Of a stretch of DNA of 64,000 bases, positions 14,241 through 26,241 are shown one piece after another. Numbering within the stretch: the stretch's first letter is position 1; every line of letters starts with the position of its first letter. The position numbers were made by a program, and so were the translations under genes. Source of the DNA: Carallia brachiata (taxonomy: Eukaryota > Streptophyta > Magnoliopsida > Malpighiales > Rhizophoraceae). The stretch spans positions 3,612,213 through 3,676,212 of the forward strand of contig JADCRB010000030.1 in assembly GCA_021464245.1 (NCBI GenBank), read 5' to 3'. The notes beneath the pieces are model-generated. The model saw only the letters and a list, made by a program, of their open reading frames with translations. It made no database searches and was not told the DNA's origin.

Positions 14241-15489
14241 GTCTTAGGAAGAAAACTATATAAAAACTACAAAAATGATTAAAAATAATTTTCTTCCAAA
14301 ACCTTGTTCCCCGTGATTTTCATATTATGGGTCTTGAAGTCCGTTAGACGATGGTAACCTAATAAGGTTTAAATTTCAGTCACTAAAATGTCATGAAGAA
14401 TACGTGAGAGTGAGAGTGAAACTTGTAACTTTTAGTTACAGTAAAGTTATATGTAATGATTATGATATTTCATTTGATGCAGCGTTATATATATTAATTA
14501 AAGCAGGCATCTTACTTTTTTGTTTTTGTTTTTGTTTTTTTTTTTTTTACTTTTAAATATTTCTGTTAGTTGGAGAACTAAAATTCAGGCCATATGTATA
14601 GGACAAATGAGTCTAGCTGAACAAGGAGGCTGCGGCCGGGCCCTTTGATGTTTGGTTTAATTAGTTGATAGCAAGTTAAAAGTTATTGTTCGATAAATTA
14701 TTATTCAATATGCTTAATCCAAATGATATTATAAAAATTGTTGTGAGTATTGGATCTTTGTTAAAATTTTAATAAAAATTCACTCCAACATAGATTGAGA
14801 ATATCCGATAAGATCAGCGGTAGATTTTTGCAAATTTTAATATTTGCATCTTTTTAGTCCTTACTCCACAATATTCTTATTCGTAATTAAGCTTGCTGAG
14901 TTTTTTTTTTTATTAAAAGGTCTGTTGAGTCGTAAGTTATATAATAAAAGTAGTTTTTTTCATTCTCATAAATTTTATACGTTTTTCTTAAAATTAAAAT
15001 TCAAAATTTCTAATATAAAAATTTTAAATCTTACCACTGTAGTATCTCTAAAGAGAGACTATTGAGTTTATGCTTGACATGATGCATTGAGTTGATTAAA
15101 GTTGAATTTGAGTTATTCCATGATTGGTAGATATTAATTTACAATCATCTACAGTTGGAAAAGATTTTTATATTTTCATATTATTAACGTTAAAGTCACG
15201 CGATGTGTGCATTTATTAAATTTATTAAAAATTTTATTTCGGTAAAAAGCTATTTAAATATATTATAATTGTTTTTAAAATCTAATTCAAACTAAATAAA
15301 AGAAAATTCAAATTGTTTTTTAAAAAATAGATAAAACTCTACTAACTAATTTTGACTGGCCCCTAAATTTACCAAACAAGCGAATATGGGTCAAGATTGG
15401 CATGACGCCATAAGCGAACGGCTGCCGTAATTCTGTTCTATGGAAGAACCTTATAAGCACCTTTTTTTCTTTTTGTGCACCCTAATAAG
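14241..15489. other. 3' flank of copy 1, duplicated downstream of copy 2
   Basis: No gene is seen. From the stop codon to about 15180 the sequence is homologous to the flank of copy 2 (30250 to about 31425), showing that the duplicated block included about 0.9-1.2 kb of 3' flank. The rest is AT-rich. Confidence 0.6.
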
Positions 15490-16130
15490 TAGAGGTGTCA
15501 AAATCTGATCCGACCCGATGGGTTGATCTGAACCCGCCCGAAAAAATACTACCCGAACCCGACTCGAAGGATGACCTAACTCGAAATGACCCAAACCCGA
15601 ATGACCCGAAAATCTTTGGGTCAAACCCGACCCAACCATAACCCGACCCGTTTGACCCGAACTTTTTTTTTTCTTAAGGGAACAAAAAAATAAAATGAAA
15701 AAATTTAGCATATTTTATATTATAAAAAGTATAGATTATACTATTTTCAATATAAATCTTAATTATAAATTTTTTTAGAATATTTTGAGATTTTTTATAC
15801 AGTTTTAAATTTTATTTTAATTTTTAAAAATATTTTAAAAGAAAATTTTTCAAGTATTTTTCAATCATATGGTTTTTTTTTTATTTTTAAGAATTTTTAG
15901 TAAAATTTTTGAAATTTTAAATTTTTAAAATTTTTAATAAAAAATGTCACGTCATCATTTTTGATGACGTGACCAACCCGTGGGTTGACTCGAACCCGAC
16001 CCGAACCCGAAGTGACCTAACCCAAAATGACCCGAAGATAACTTGACCCGTAAGTGACCCGGCCCGAAGTGACCCGAACCCGAAGTGACCCAACCCGAAC
16101 CCAACCCGATGACCCGTTTTGACACCTATA
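15490..16130. mobile_element. Non-autonomous hAT-type MITE (641 bp)
   Basis: The ends form an imperfect terminal inverted repeat: it begins TAGAGGTGTCAAAA and ends TTTTGACACCTATA. An 8-bp target duplication, CTAATAAG, is present at 15482-15489 and 16131-16138. The 8-bp duplication and a terminus of the T(A)NNGGTGTCAAAA type fit plant hAT elements. The interior near both ends is built from many GACCCGAAC-like words in both orientations around an AT-rich core. It has no transposase reading frame, so it would need a transposase supplied in trans. Confidence 0.75.
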
Positions 16131-16637
16131 CTAATAAGTACGTACTGTTTGTGGGCATGTATACTAAAACCAAAACCTAGTTACAATTCCATGGATTGAT
16201 TAAGCTAAAGCTTACGTGCTAATATTATGTCTTTTTGAATTAACTGAATAATTTTTCGTTTCTAAAAGAAAGCATTATTTTTAATAACAAAGAATAATTA
16301 ATAATAAACAAAAGTAAAAGAAAATCCAAATAGAAATTGTTCAGAATATGAATGTTTTATATACATACCACCGCCTAGGGATGGATCCATGAATGTTATT
16401 GGCTTGTGATAAGTAGTTGGAGGCAGATTAATGAAAATTTAAAAAGAAAAAATCCATGAAGAAGAAGAAAGAATAAACATACCCGACCCGACTGTAGAAA
16501 CTGGTAGAATTAATCTGGACGACCTCGATAAAGATTTTGAATTAAAATTCAAAATCAGCAAGAGTTCAACAAGTATTTCACTTTATTACTATCATTATAT
16601 AGTAAAAGGTTCCAATCCCCTAAGTCACTGTAATTTC
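16131..16637. other. AT-rich spacer between the hAT MITE and the copia element
   Basis: No gene or clear repeat is seen. The stretch ends in ATTTC (16633-16637), which is one copy of the copia target-site duplication. Confidence 0.5.
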
Positions 16638-16824
16638 TAAAGGATGACACCGGGTTTGCAATCTAAAATCAAATTCAAATACAATCTGTTTCCAACAGCA
16701 TTTATCCTTTTATCTCTTCTATAGTTGAAAATAACACAACTGCTGTACACATACAACTCTTGTATTATATATTATCTAACAATCAATGAAAAACGTGAAG
16801 CAAAATTCCAACAAATTCTCTTTA
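16638..16824 (+). repeat. 5' LTR of the copia element
   Basis: The repeat begins TAAAG and ends CTTTA, so its termini are a perfect 5-bp inverted repeat of TA...TA type rather than TG...CA. The boundary is fixed by the ATTTC duplication on the left and the primer-binding site on the right. Confidence 0.85.
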
Positions 16825-16836
16825 TGGTATTAGAGC
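16825..16836 (+). other. Primer-binding site (tRNA-Met type)
   Basis: TGGTATTAGAGC lies immediately after the 5' LTR. Plant copia elements typically use TGGTATCAGAGC, complementary to the 3' end of initiator methionine tRNA. There is one mismatch. Confidence 0.8.
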
Positions 16837-16859
16837 TGTCTCGCTTAACAGCTTCTTCA

Positions 16860-17765
16860 ATGGCCATAGAAATCACCAACTTGTCATCCTCTACCACCAA
16901 TGTCCAACCCACTGTTATTACACAACAAAACCCAACAGGCCTTGTGGCCATCAACACCACCGCTCAACTCCCATTAAAATTGACAGCTTCAAACTATTCT
17001 TCATGGAGGGCACAATTTACCTCTTTTCTACTAGGTTATAATCTTGTTGGTTATATTGATGGGACTCTTCCCTGTCCAGCAAAGACACTCACTCAAGGTT
17101 ATACAATATCTTCAAATCCAGACTATGAAACTTGGTTTCGACAAGATCAATTGCTGTTACATGCTAGCATTGCTTCTGTATCTGAGACATTAGTCTCTTC
17201 AATAGCCTCCACAACAACTTCTTGTGAGGCTTGGGAGAAATTAGCAAAAATATTTGCTAGCTGTTCCAAATCAAGGATCATGTCCTTAAAGGAGAAACTA
17301 TTTGAACCATATGGAAACAAACCGATTGCTACATATCTTCAGCATATCAAAACAATTGCCGATGAATTGGCAATAATTGGTGCACCGCTTCTTGAAGAAG
17401 ATCTTATTGTTCATATCCTCAATGGTGTTGGCTCACAATTCGAAAAACTCACAGTTACAATTCAAGCCAGAGAAACATCGATATCATTTGAAGAATTACA
17501 CGACAAACTAATTGACTATGAGTCAATTCTGAAAAAGGAAGATAATTCCTCTAATTTTCCAACAACAATTCAATATACAAGGCGGACTCCACCAAATTTT
17601 CATTCCAATGGCTTTTGATCAAGTCCAAGAGGCAGCGGCTCCAACATTCAATTTTCCTCCAGCCTGCAGTCTAACCCGAAACGGCCCACGTCTATGCAGG
17701 GACAACCCGGTGTGATATGCCAAATCTGTGACCAACTGGGGCACTCTGCACGACGATGCTATTGA
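16860..17765 (+). pseudogene. copia gag region, broken
   Basis: The frame opens at the ATG at 16860 and is stopped by TGA at 17616-17618, then continues in the same frame to a second TGA near 17765. The first part resembles the UBN2/retrotran-gag domain of copia elements, including the pattern W..L...F followed by a helix-rich region. After the internal stop lies a zinc knuckle of CX2CX4HX4C type (about 17719-17762), as expected for a nucleocapsid domain. The in-frame TGA separates it from the body of gag, so no intact polyprotein is made. Confidence 0.8.
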
Positions 17766-17786
17766 GGGAAAAGGTTTTTTAATGAC

Positions 17787-20700
17787 TTGTGCCCAACCGT
17801 AAACAAGACAAAGGTCATTCCAAATCGTGATTCAACCTGGATTGTGGATAGTGGTGCAACGCATCACGTAACAACTGAGCTGAACAATCTTTCTACCTAT
17901 ATGGACTATACTGGTGGAGATGAAGTGGTGATCAGTTATGGAAAAGGTTTGAATATCACTCATAGTGGCTCTGCTCTTCTTCCTTCTTCTTCTCGTCACT
18001 TTACACTCAATGATATATTATGTGTCCCAACTATCCAAAATAATTTATTATGTGTTTCCAAACTTTGCCAGACTAACAATCTCTATCGAATTTTTTCCAT
18101 CTTATTTTTTGTGAAGGATTTAAATACAGGGGCAATTATGCTCCAGGGACTAATTTAAGACAATGTTTATCACTGGTCGTCTAGGAGTGTTCCGTCTAAT
18201 GCAAGTTCGAGAACTTTCATTGCCAAACTGAATTCCTCCTTTACATGGTACTAGCGGCTAGGCCACCTATCATCCTATGTTTTAAACCATGTTCTCAGTC
18301 AATTTTCAGTGTCTAGTACTAAGGATAATTCACTGTGTAATTTTTGCCACTGTAATAAGAGTCATTGTTTACCATTCCAACAATCTAGTTTAACTACTAG
18401 TCATCCTTTAGAATTAATTTATAGTGATGTTTGGGGACCCTCACGTGTTCAATCTGTTGATGGTTATCGATACTACGTTACTTTTGTTGATCATTACACT
18501 CGATTTGTGTGGCTTTATCCCTTGTTTAAGAAATTTGATGTTAATTGCATTTTCCAAAAATTTAAAGTTTTAGTTGAAAAACAATTTCACCATCCGATTC
18601 TTTCTATTTATACTGACGGTGGCAGAGAATATCAATCTTTAAAAGCATATCTTGCCTCTCACAGTTTCACTCATCATCTTACCCCCCCTCACACGCCCCA
18701 ACATGATGGCCTATTAAAGCGTAAACACCGACACATTGTTGAAATAGGCTTAACTTTACTCACCAAGCTTTCCTATCGTCAAAATTTTGGATCTACGCCT
18801 TTAAAATAGCTGTTTATTTAATTAATCGTCTGCCTACTTCCATTCTTCAAATACAATCGCCTTATCTCAAATTATTTCATTCCCCACCAAATTATTCCAA
18901 ATTAAGGGTCTTCGGGTGTCTATATTATCGTTGGCTTCGCCCTTACACCACTCATAAATTAGGACTCAAGTCTATCCCATGTGCTTTCCTAGGCTACTCA
19001 CCCACCCAAAGTGCATTTCTTTGCCTTGACCCGATGTCAAATAAAGTACACGTGTCTCATTACGTAATGTTCTTTGAAAATATGTTTCCTTTTAGTTTCG
19101 TGCCCAAGTCACCAACCAACTCCTCTCAAAATTCCGTAGACACTTGGTCTACTATTACTTTGCCTAATCCATCTCCTATTTTGCCTCCTAGTTTGTCACT
19201 CAATGCATGTCCACCCGCGGAACACTCGGATGGCAATAATGCATCTGCTATTGGTCCCACTGAGTTATCCACCAATTTAAATCCTTCCCCAGAAAATTTA
19301 GCTGCCAATTCGAACCCATTCTCTTACCCATGTAATCCAATCCTAGTGGTAACCCAAACTCATTCTTATCCTCATCTGAAAGTCTCTAGTTACCACCAAT
19401 TCAAACACAAGTTGATACCCCAACAACCCAATCCACTGACCCGGCTATTCAAAATTCCAACAACCACTCAATCCCTCCACTAGATCCTAATCAATCATCT
19501 TCTACTCAAGCTAAACCGACACCAACTCTTTCACAGACTCCAGCATCCCATCCTCTTCGAACCCACCCAATGATCACAAGGTCCCTAAATCAAATTTTTA
19601 AGCGGAAGAAAATACTTCACGCCACCAAACATCCTCTTCCTGATTCTATTGAACCCACTTGTGCCAGTCAAGCCCTCGAGGATCCTCTTTGGCGTGCAAC
19701 TATGAGTGATGAATTTAATGCTTTGGTTGCAAACAACACATGGACTCTTGTCCTCGCTACCTCTGCTACGAATGTTGTTGGCAATAAATGGATTTTTCGC
19801 ATTAAGCCGCATGCGAATGGTTCCATCGATCGACACAAGGCACGTCTTGTAGCCAAAGGCTTCCATCAGTGGTCAAGAGTAGATTTTTAGAAAACTTTTA
19901 GCCCTATTGTTAAACCAACAACAATTCGCACGGTTCTCTCGTTAGCTGTCACCTATGGCTGGTCCTTAAGACAGTTAGATGTCAACAATGATTTTTTGCA
20001 GGGAACTCTCACTGACACGGTCTTTATCTGGTTTTATAGATCCTGATCATGTTGTAAATTGCATAAGGCCATATATGGCCTTCGCCAAGCTCCACCTACA
20101 TGGTACGAGAACTTAGTTCCTTTCTTATTCAACAAGGCTTCACTAATACTATTTCTGACAGCTCACTCTTTGTGTACAGCTCTGGTTCTGTCAAGCTCTT
20201 TTTACTAGTCTATGTAGACGATATCATTATTACTAGCAACAATGAAGCTGCTCTGGCTCAAATGCTCACTCTTCTATCTGATCGGTTTTTATTAAAGGAT
20301 TTGGGCCCACTCCATTTTTTCTTAGGCATGGAAGTTATACCATTTGCGGATGGCTTGCTCCTATCTCAACAACAATACATTAGGTGCCTAATTGACACAT
20401 TTAGGCTTGATGCATCCAAGCATCATGCGACATCACTATCCCCTGCTCATCAAATCACGTTGCATGATGATTCTAGTATGCCAAATGCCACACGATATCG
20501 ACAATTGTTGGGCTCTCTTCAATACTTGTCACTTACTCGGTCGGATATTACCTTCTTAGTTAATAAACTCTCTCAATTTATGCATGCACCAACCCAGCTG
20601 CACTGGACAAGCCTTAAACGCATCTTATGTTATCTTAAATTAACAATAACCCATGGCCTATTATTGCAAAAGGGAACTAGTTCGTCACTATCTCTAATTG

Positions 20701-21125
20701 CTCATTGTGATGCTGATTGCGGTGGGAACCTTGATGATCGCACGTCTACTTCAGCTTATGTAATTTTTCTAGGCTTTAATCCCATCTCCTAGCAGTTTAC
20801 TAAGCAACGCACTGTCGCCCGATCATCGACAGAAGTTGAGTATCGTGCTATAGTTAGCACAACGGCAGAACTTTCTTAGATCACCAATCTTCTTCAAGAA
20901 TTGCAACTTCCGCTAACCGAGCCTGCTAGGATCTTCACAGATAATGTTGGCATCACTTATCTCTCTGCCAATCCAGTCTTTCACACCCAGATGAAACTTC
21001 TTGCTCTCGATTATCATTTTGTTCGTGAATTAGTTCAATCCAAAAAAATTGTTGTTTCCTATATTTCAACCTGCGAGCAAATTGCGGATGCCCTTACTAA
21101 AAGCACTCTCCAAGCATCGGTTTAG
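17787..21125 (+). pseudogene. copia pol region (protease, integrase, RT, RNase H), broken
   Basis: Domains appear in order across several frames. An aspartic protease motif DSGATHH lies near 17846. An integrase with an HHCC-type zinc finger and core acidic positions in SDVWGP and TDGG lies at about 18309-18809. Reverse transcriptase spans about 19690-20330, with the catalytic motif YVDDIIIT near 20210. RNase H spans about 20690-21110, with the copia ending that includes ADALTK. Stops near 18158, 18809, 19890, 20792 and 20880 and a frame change around 20040-20100 break the polyprotein. The region is a relic. Confidence 0.85.
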
Positions 21126-21179
21126 TGATCTCAGGTCTAAGATGCCAGTCGTTGAAGCCACCTCCATCTTGCGCGGGCA

Positions 21180-21365
21180 TAAAGGATAACACCGGGTTTG
21201 GAATTTAAAATCAAATTTAGATACAATCTGTTACCAATAGCTTTATCCTTTTATCTCTTCTGTAGTTGAAAATAACACAACTGTTGTACACATACAACTC
21301 TTGTATTATATATTATGTAACAATCAATGAAAAACGTGAAGCAAAATTCCAACAAATTCTCTTTA
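21180..21365 (+). repeat. 3' LTR of the copia element
   Basis: This is the direct repeat of 16638-16824 with about 10 substitutions and one indel by eye. It is preceded by a short G-rich stretch (about 21169-21178), a poor polypurine tract, and followed by the target duplication ATTTC. Confidence 0.85.
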
Positions 21366-21370
21366 ATTTC

Positions 21371-23790
21371 CTCCTCTTATATGGAAAATCTAACCTTTAA
21401 ATTTTCCATGGCCCCAAGTGTTTAGTTGGACTTTTAAGTATTCTCTTTATGATCTCCACTACTTACACCTCCTTTTTTTTTTTTTTGTCCCTCTCAGCCT
21501 CTCTTCCAAATATTAGTAATCTGTTTACGTGTGGAACTTTGCGAGAAGAAAAAAACTAGTCTAGATATATATATCTGCACTTTATAAAATTATGCATTTG
21601 CATATAGAAAAAATGCTCTAAAGAGACGGCAATCGTAGAGCATGTCCACTGTAAGAACCTAAGGGATACAAACACTGATCAAAATGAGAACTCCGGGCCA
21701 CAATCCATATTAGTTTTTTATACTAATAAAATAAAATAAATCCGAACTCCAAATGCACAACTACAGTTACACGTCTAAACGGCAAAATCATCCAAAAGAA
21801 GCAAATCAATCCCTAGCTCCCAAACATTCAAAGGCAAACACGAGGTAGAAGAGAACCTGTTCAATGAAAAGGAACAAAACCACCTCAACCACAAGAAAAA
21901 GAAAATAACTAAGCAACAAGGTAAAACACAAGCACAATATCCACAAGGAATAGGAGTTTAGCCTAAAAGCACTTTGCCCACCCTCGATTTCTTGCATGCC
22001 CCCCGTTATAGGTCGACTCCCCATCTTGGCTTTCTTGCTTTATTTTGCCCTTATTCTTTTTGCTTCTCGCTTTCTTTTTCTTCTTCTTCTTTTTTTTTTT
22101 TCCTCAAAGACACTAGTTTCTTACTTTTGGTTTCTTCGTTTTCTTTCTTTTTTATTTCAATGTATTTATTAAAATTATTTTTATTTATTTTTAAAATTAT
22201 TATAATAATTTTTTTTATATTCATATTATCATTTTAATAATTCTTTTATATTCGTATTATCACTTTTTTTTTTTAAAATATCTTATTTTTTAATGAAACA
22301 AATTATTAGTGATGATTGTTATTAAAAAGAAAAAAAATTAAAAACATATTATACATCAAAACATATATTTGTTTACAAATTGACTTCAATTTTATTAGTT
22401 ATAACAATTGTAGCAAATATTTTTTTACAATGAATATTATGAAGAATCTCTTACACAATCACACGAGATTAATAACTAAATATTTAAACGATTACTTACA
22501 TTAAAAAAATTATTTGATTGTATAAACAATAAAAAAAATTTAAAACATTAAAATTCATATGATAAAACTATGATGTTTATTATTAATAATAATTAATTTA
22601 ATTTGCTATTTTTATCGCATATATTAATTTTTACATTTGTATTTGTACATACAATATTTATTCTCTTGAAAACTTTTTCTAAATCTGTCATTGTGTGCTG
22701 CTCTTCAAGATTGAAGTGCAACTTTGAAGTCTACTATGTTTCTAGCATTAATCTTACTAAAATATCGCTATAACTTATTAAATAACTATTATATAAAAGA
22801 TAAAAATGAATAAATTAAAAAATAGATAAAGAACGAAATGAATACGAAAATGGGTATAAAACGGGAACAATCATTCCCCTTTCTATCCTTGTCCTTGTTT
22901 CCACAAAAAAAAATTCGAAAAACAGCAATTTCTATCCCATTATTTAATCAAACGACATTAACCTTATATCTGTTAAAATAGATACGGATAATCTCTAATA
23001 AATATAGCTAAAATTGCAGTACTGCATGAATGGGTGGAATCACTTGTCCTAGAGGAGAAAGAGATGGGGCAGAAGAAGAAAACTTTGTCAGTTCCATGTA
23101 GGGGGCAATTGTTGCCCACCTTACTTGTAGTGTATTTGGATCATGACATTTTGATGCAAAAAAAAATTATTAAAAAAATTGTGAGAAACTAATAAAAAAA
23201 GTAAAATTTTATATTTAAATTATATAAAAAAAATAACAAGAAAGAAAAATATATGAATAAAATTATAAAAAAGACCCTGCAAAAGATTGAATAACAAATT
23301 GAAATTATAAAAAAAAAATCCTCATAAACAATTAAACAAATGGAGGTTATTTTAGTCTTTACACTTATTTGAGTTTGATTTTTGGCCGATGCTATTTACA
23401 CGTTGAAATAACTTTATACACGCAAAAAACAATGATGGAAGCCCACTTTTAACTATTATTTGTGCGTGTAAGAAGCTTTTCTCTGCGTGAAAATATCAAT
23501 CCCCTTGATTTTATTGTTTTCTAACTGCTTTGACTCGCTCTTCTAACTGAGTTTATAACTAGTTTCCTATGAGTTGCCAAACAAAGAGAAGACTTCGATT
23601 GCTGGAATTTTCTTTCAGATTCTTTTCACATCAGGGGGGCGGGCCTCGCACGGCGCCACGTCCCCCCACTGGGGTCCGCCAAACTTTGAAAAAATTCCAG
23701 GAAACCCAAGCGGCGACGTGCCTTGAGGGTTGAGGCTGTCCACCTGAATTAAGACTTTGACTTTTCATCGTACGTTTAATTAAAGAGACT
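21371..23790. other. AT-rich intergenic region upstream of copy 2
   Basis: No gene is seen. About 22060-22270 is a pyrimidine-rich and T-rich stretch whose Phe/Ser-rich open frames are compositional. Around 23415-23490 is a small foldback with TACACGC and GCGTGTA arms that resembles 49901-49975. At 23630-23690 is a short GC-rich patch. Confidence 0.5.
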
Positions 23791-25301
23791 GGAAAACGCA
23801 ACACCCTTATGAAAACAAAACACACACAGACACAAACTGACATAGAAAGAGAGATGGAGAGGCAACAAGATTGCAGAGCGACCCAACTAATAGACAGCAA
23901 TGGCGTCTTCAACAAGGAGGGCCTCAACCGATTCATCGCCACCACAGGTTTCGCCAGCCGCGGCACCTCCTACAGGGTGGTGGCCATCATCGGACCCCAG
24001 AGTAGCGGTACTAATTTACTCTATTTATATATATCTATATGCACAGATGGCCATTGCATGTCAATCTCTTTTCTTCTTCCTTTTCTTTCCTTTGGTGATG
24101 CATGTCCAGTTCTTTTTAAATATTTGCTGAAAAGGAGAAGAGATTATATTTTATCATTCATGCTTAATGCTTTGGCTTTGTCGGGATCGCATGAACGAAG
24201 CTCATTTAAGTTTACTTTGTGACATACACACACACATATTACATATACGCAAGTGGTTACTACATCCTTTACTCGATGTTCAGATATCCCTCCATTGTTG
24301 ACAGGTAAAAGCACCCTGTTGAACTCTCTCTTCGGTACAAATTTCAGGGAACTGGATGCGCGTATGGGAAGGTGTAGAATATTTGCCTTTTGCATGCTTT
24401 TTTTTTGGCGGGGGTGGTGTGGTGGCTTTAAATCTCTTTGTTTATTATTGCTTTATGCCACTTTATTAATTTTGTGGCTGCTTTTGCACACACCCTTTTA
24501 AGGGAAAGCAAATATTTAATTATTTATTTATTTCAGGAGGAAAACAACAAAGGGCATTTGGATTGCAAAGTGTGTTGGCATTAAGCAGCCATTCACAATT
24601 GCCATGGATGTGGAGGGAACTGATGGGAAGGAGAGAGGCGAGGTATATATTCTCCTAGTATCCTAGCCTTCTTTCCCGATGCAAGACTTTTTGCTTGTTG
24701 AATTTTCTTTTTCTTATATTATCTATGGATTGATGTATTGTTCTCTTTTTTTTCCCATGGAAACACTACATGTATTTATGCATTTATTGAGATCAACGAG
24801 ATATGTTTTATTTTCTTAAAATGATTGTGCCCTTAATTTCTCTTGTGATATCTTGAGGTTGTTTTACCATGTCCCATTGTGAGTATGCGGCTTGAACAGC
24901 AAAACAGGAAAAGAATTCACAATTTTAAAACAATTCTGATTTGCTAATTGGGAATTTTTGGTCTCCAGGATGACACAGCATTCGAAAAACAGAGCGCACT
25001 ATTTGCTTTAGCAGGTGCTGACGTTGTATTGATCAACATGTGAGTTTTTCTAGTTCTAAACTGTGATGTCTAGGTGCTTCTTGTGCCAGATGTATAATAG
25101 ATGCCTGCTTTCGCGAGACAGTTGCAAAATTTATATTCTATTTCTTCCCTAACGTAAGTCTGAGGTTAGAGCATCACTGTTGTCCCTACACTGTTTATCA
25201 GTGCTAGAGGAACAACAGTCATCCGGATAGATGAAGTCTGCCTTTTTAGGCATGAAAATCATCCCGTCTAAAGAAGTAAAATAAGAAGAAAATGATGTAA
25301 T

Positions 25302-26241
25302 TAAAACTGCAAATGAATCGATAAGTTTATTAAAAACTCGATGTCTTGTTCGGTAAAAGTTCGGTTTGGGCTCGTTCATTTAACTAAACGAGTAATACAC
25401 GAGTTTAAAAGTAAAATTCATTTAATAAACAAGTCGAGTGTGAACAGAGGTATGATCGGTTTAGTTCGGATTCATGAACAGCTCGTTTAAAACTTATTTA
25501 AAATACAATAAATATATCATTAATAACTTGTTTAATTTGTATCGTTATAAACTCATTTAATATATTAATAACACTTAATTATATCATTTAACTTTTAATA
25601 TAAATAATTATCAATTTAGAGTTATGTCTGTTATTTCATATACTTATTTGAATAAGATTTATATGTGATTAACGCTGCAAGTAAATTGATATCTTCGTTA
25701 AAAGTTTGGTCGTTTGGTTTGGTAAAAACTTGACTTGAATTCATTTGTTTAACTAAACATGTGATATATGAGTTTAAATTCAAAACTCGTTTAATAAATA
25801 AGTCGAGTCTGAACAAATATAAATTTGGTTAAACTCATGAACAACTTGTTTAAGAACTTGTCTATAATAATAAAAAAAAAATCATTTACTATATTATAAA
25901 AATAATTTCATCAAATTTATTTTCAAAATTATATATTACATATATTTATATTTATACATTAAAACTAAATAATTATTTTTAATTATTTAATTTTATTGAA
26001 ATAAATGATTTTTATCCTTTCATTTTTATATATAATAATAAAAATTGTAATTTTAATTGTTTCGTTGGTATTATAAAATTAAATGATACAGTTCGTTAAA
26101 AACTCAAAAATTCAGTTCGATAACAGCATGTTCGACTCGAGTTCAACTCGTCATAAATGATACTGATACTGAGACTCGTTTAATAAATGAACCGAGTTAG
26201 CAAAATTCGGCTCGATTCGGCTCAACTTGGTTGCAGTCCTA
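25302..26241. mobile_element. Non-autonomous hAT-type element in intron 4 of copy 2 (940 bp)
   Basis: An 8-bp duplication, GATGTAAT, flanks it at 25294-25301 and 26242-26249. The ends are an imperfect inverted repeat: TAAAACTGCAA at the left, and TTGCAGTCCTA at the right, whose complement is TAGGACTGCAA. The corresponding intron of copy 1 is uninterrupted, so the insertion came after the duplication. Inside are repeated GTTTAACTAAAC-like and GGCTCG-like words and no transposase frame. Confidence 0.75.

Larger units (their letters stand above)
16638..21365 (+). mobile_element. Ty1/copia-type LTR retrotransposon, defective
   Basis: This is a complete element of about 4.7 kb flanked by a 5-bp target duplication ATTTC (16633-16637 and 21366-21370). 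The two LTRs are very short (187 and 186 bp). A primer-binding site TGGTATTAGAGC (16825-16836) directly follows the 5' LTR and matches the usual initiator tRNA-Met site with one change. The domain order gag, protease, integrase, reverse transcriptase, RNase H is that of the copia superfamily. Every domain region is interrupted by stops or frameshifts, so the copy is not autonomous. By eye the LTRs differ at about 10 positions plus one indel, which suggests an insertion that is old but not ancient. It lies between RHD3-like copies 1 and 2. Confidence 0.92.

Noticed and set aside
16825..16836. tRNA gene fragment
   Set aside because: The match to the tRNA-Met 3' end is the retrotransposon primer-binding site. 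No tRNA cloverleaf was found anywhere in the window.
19126..19866. Minus-strand frames within the copia element
   Set aside because: They are shadows of the decayed pol coding strand.
21974..22237. 87-codon Phe/Ser-rich frame suggesting a membrane protein
   Set aside because: It translates a pyrimidine-rich, T-rich low-complexity tract. The hydrophobicity is compositional.
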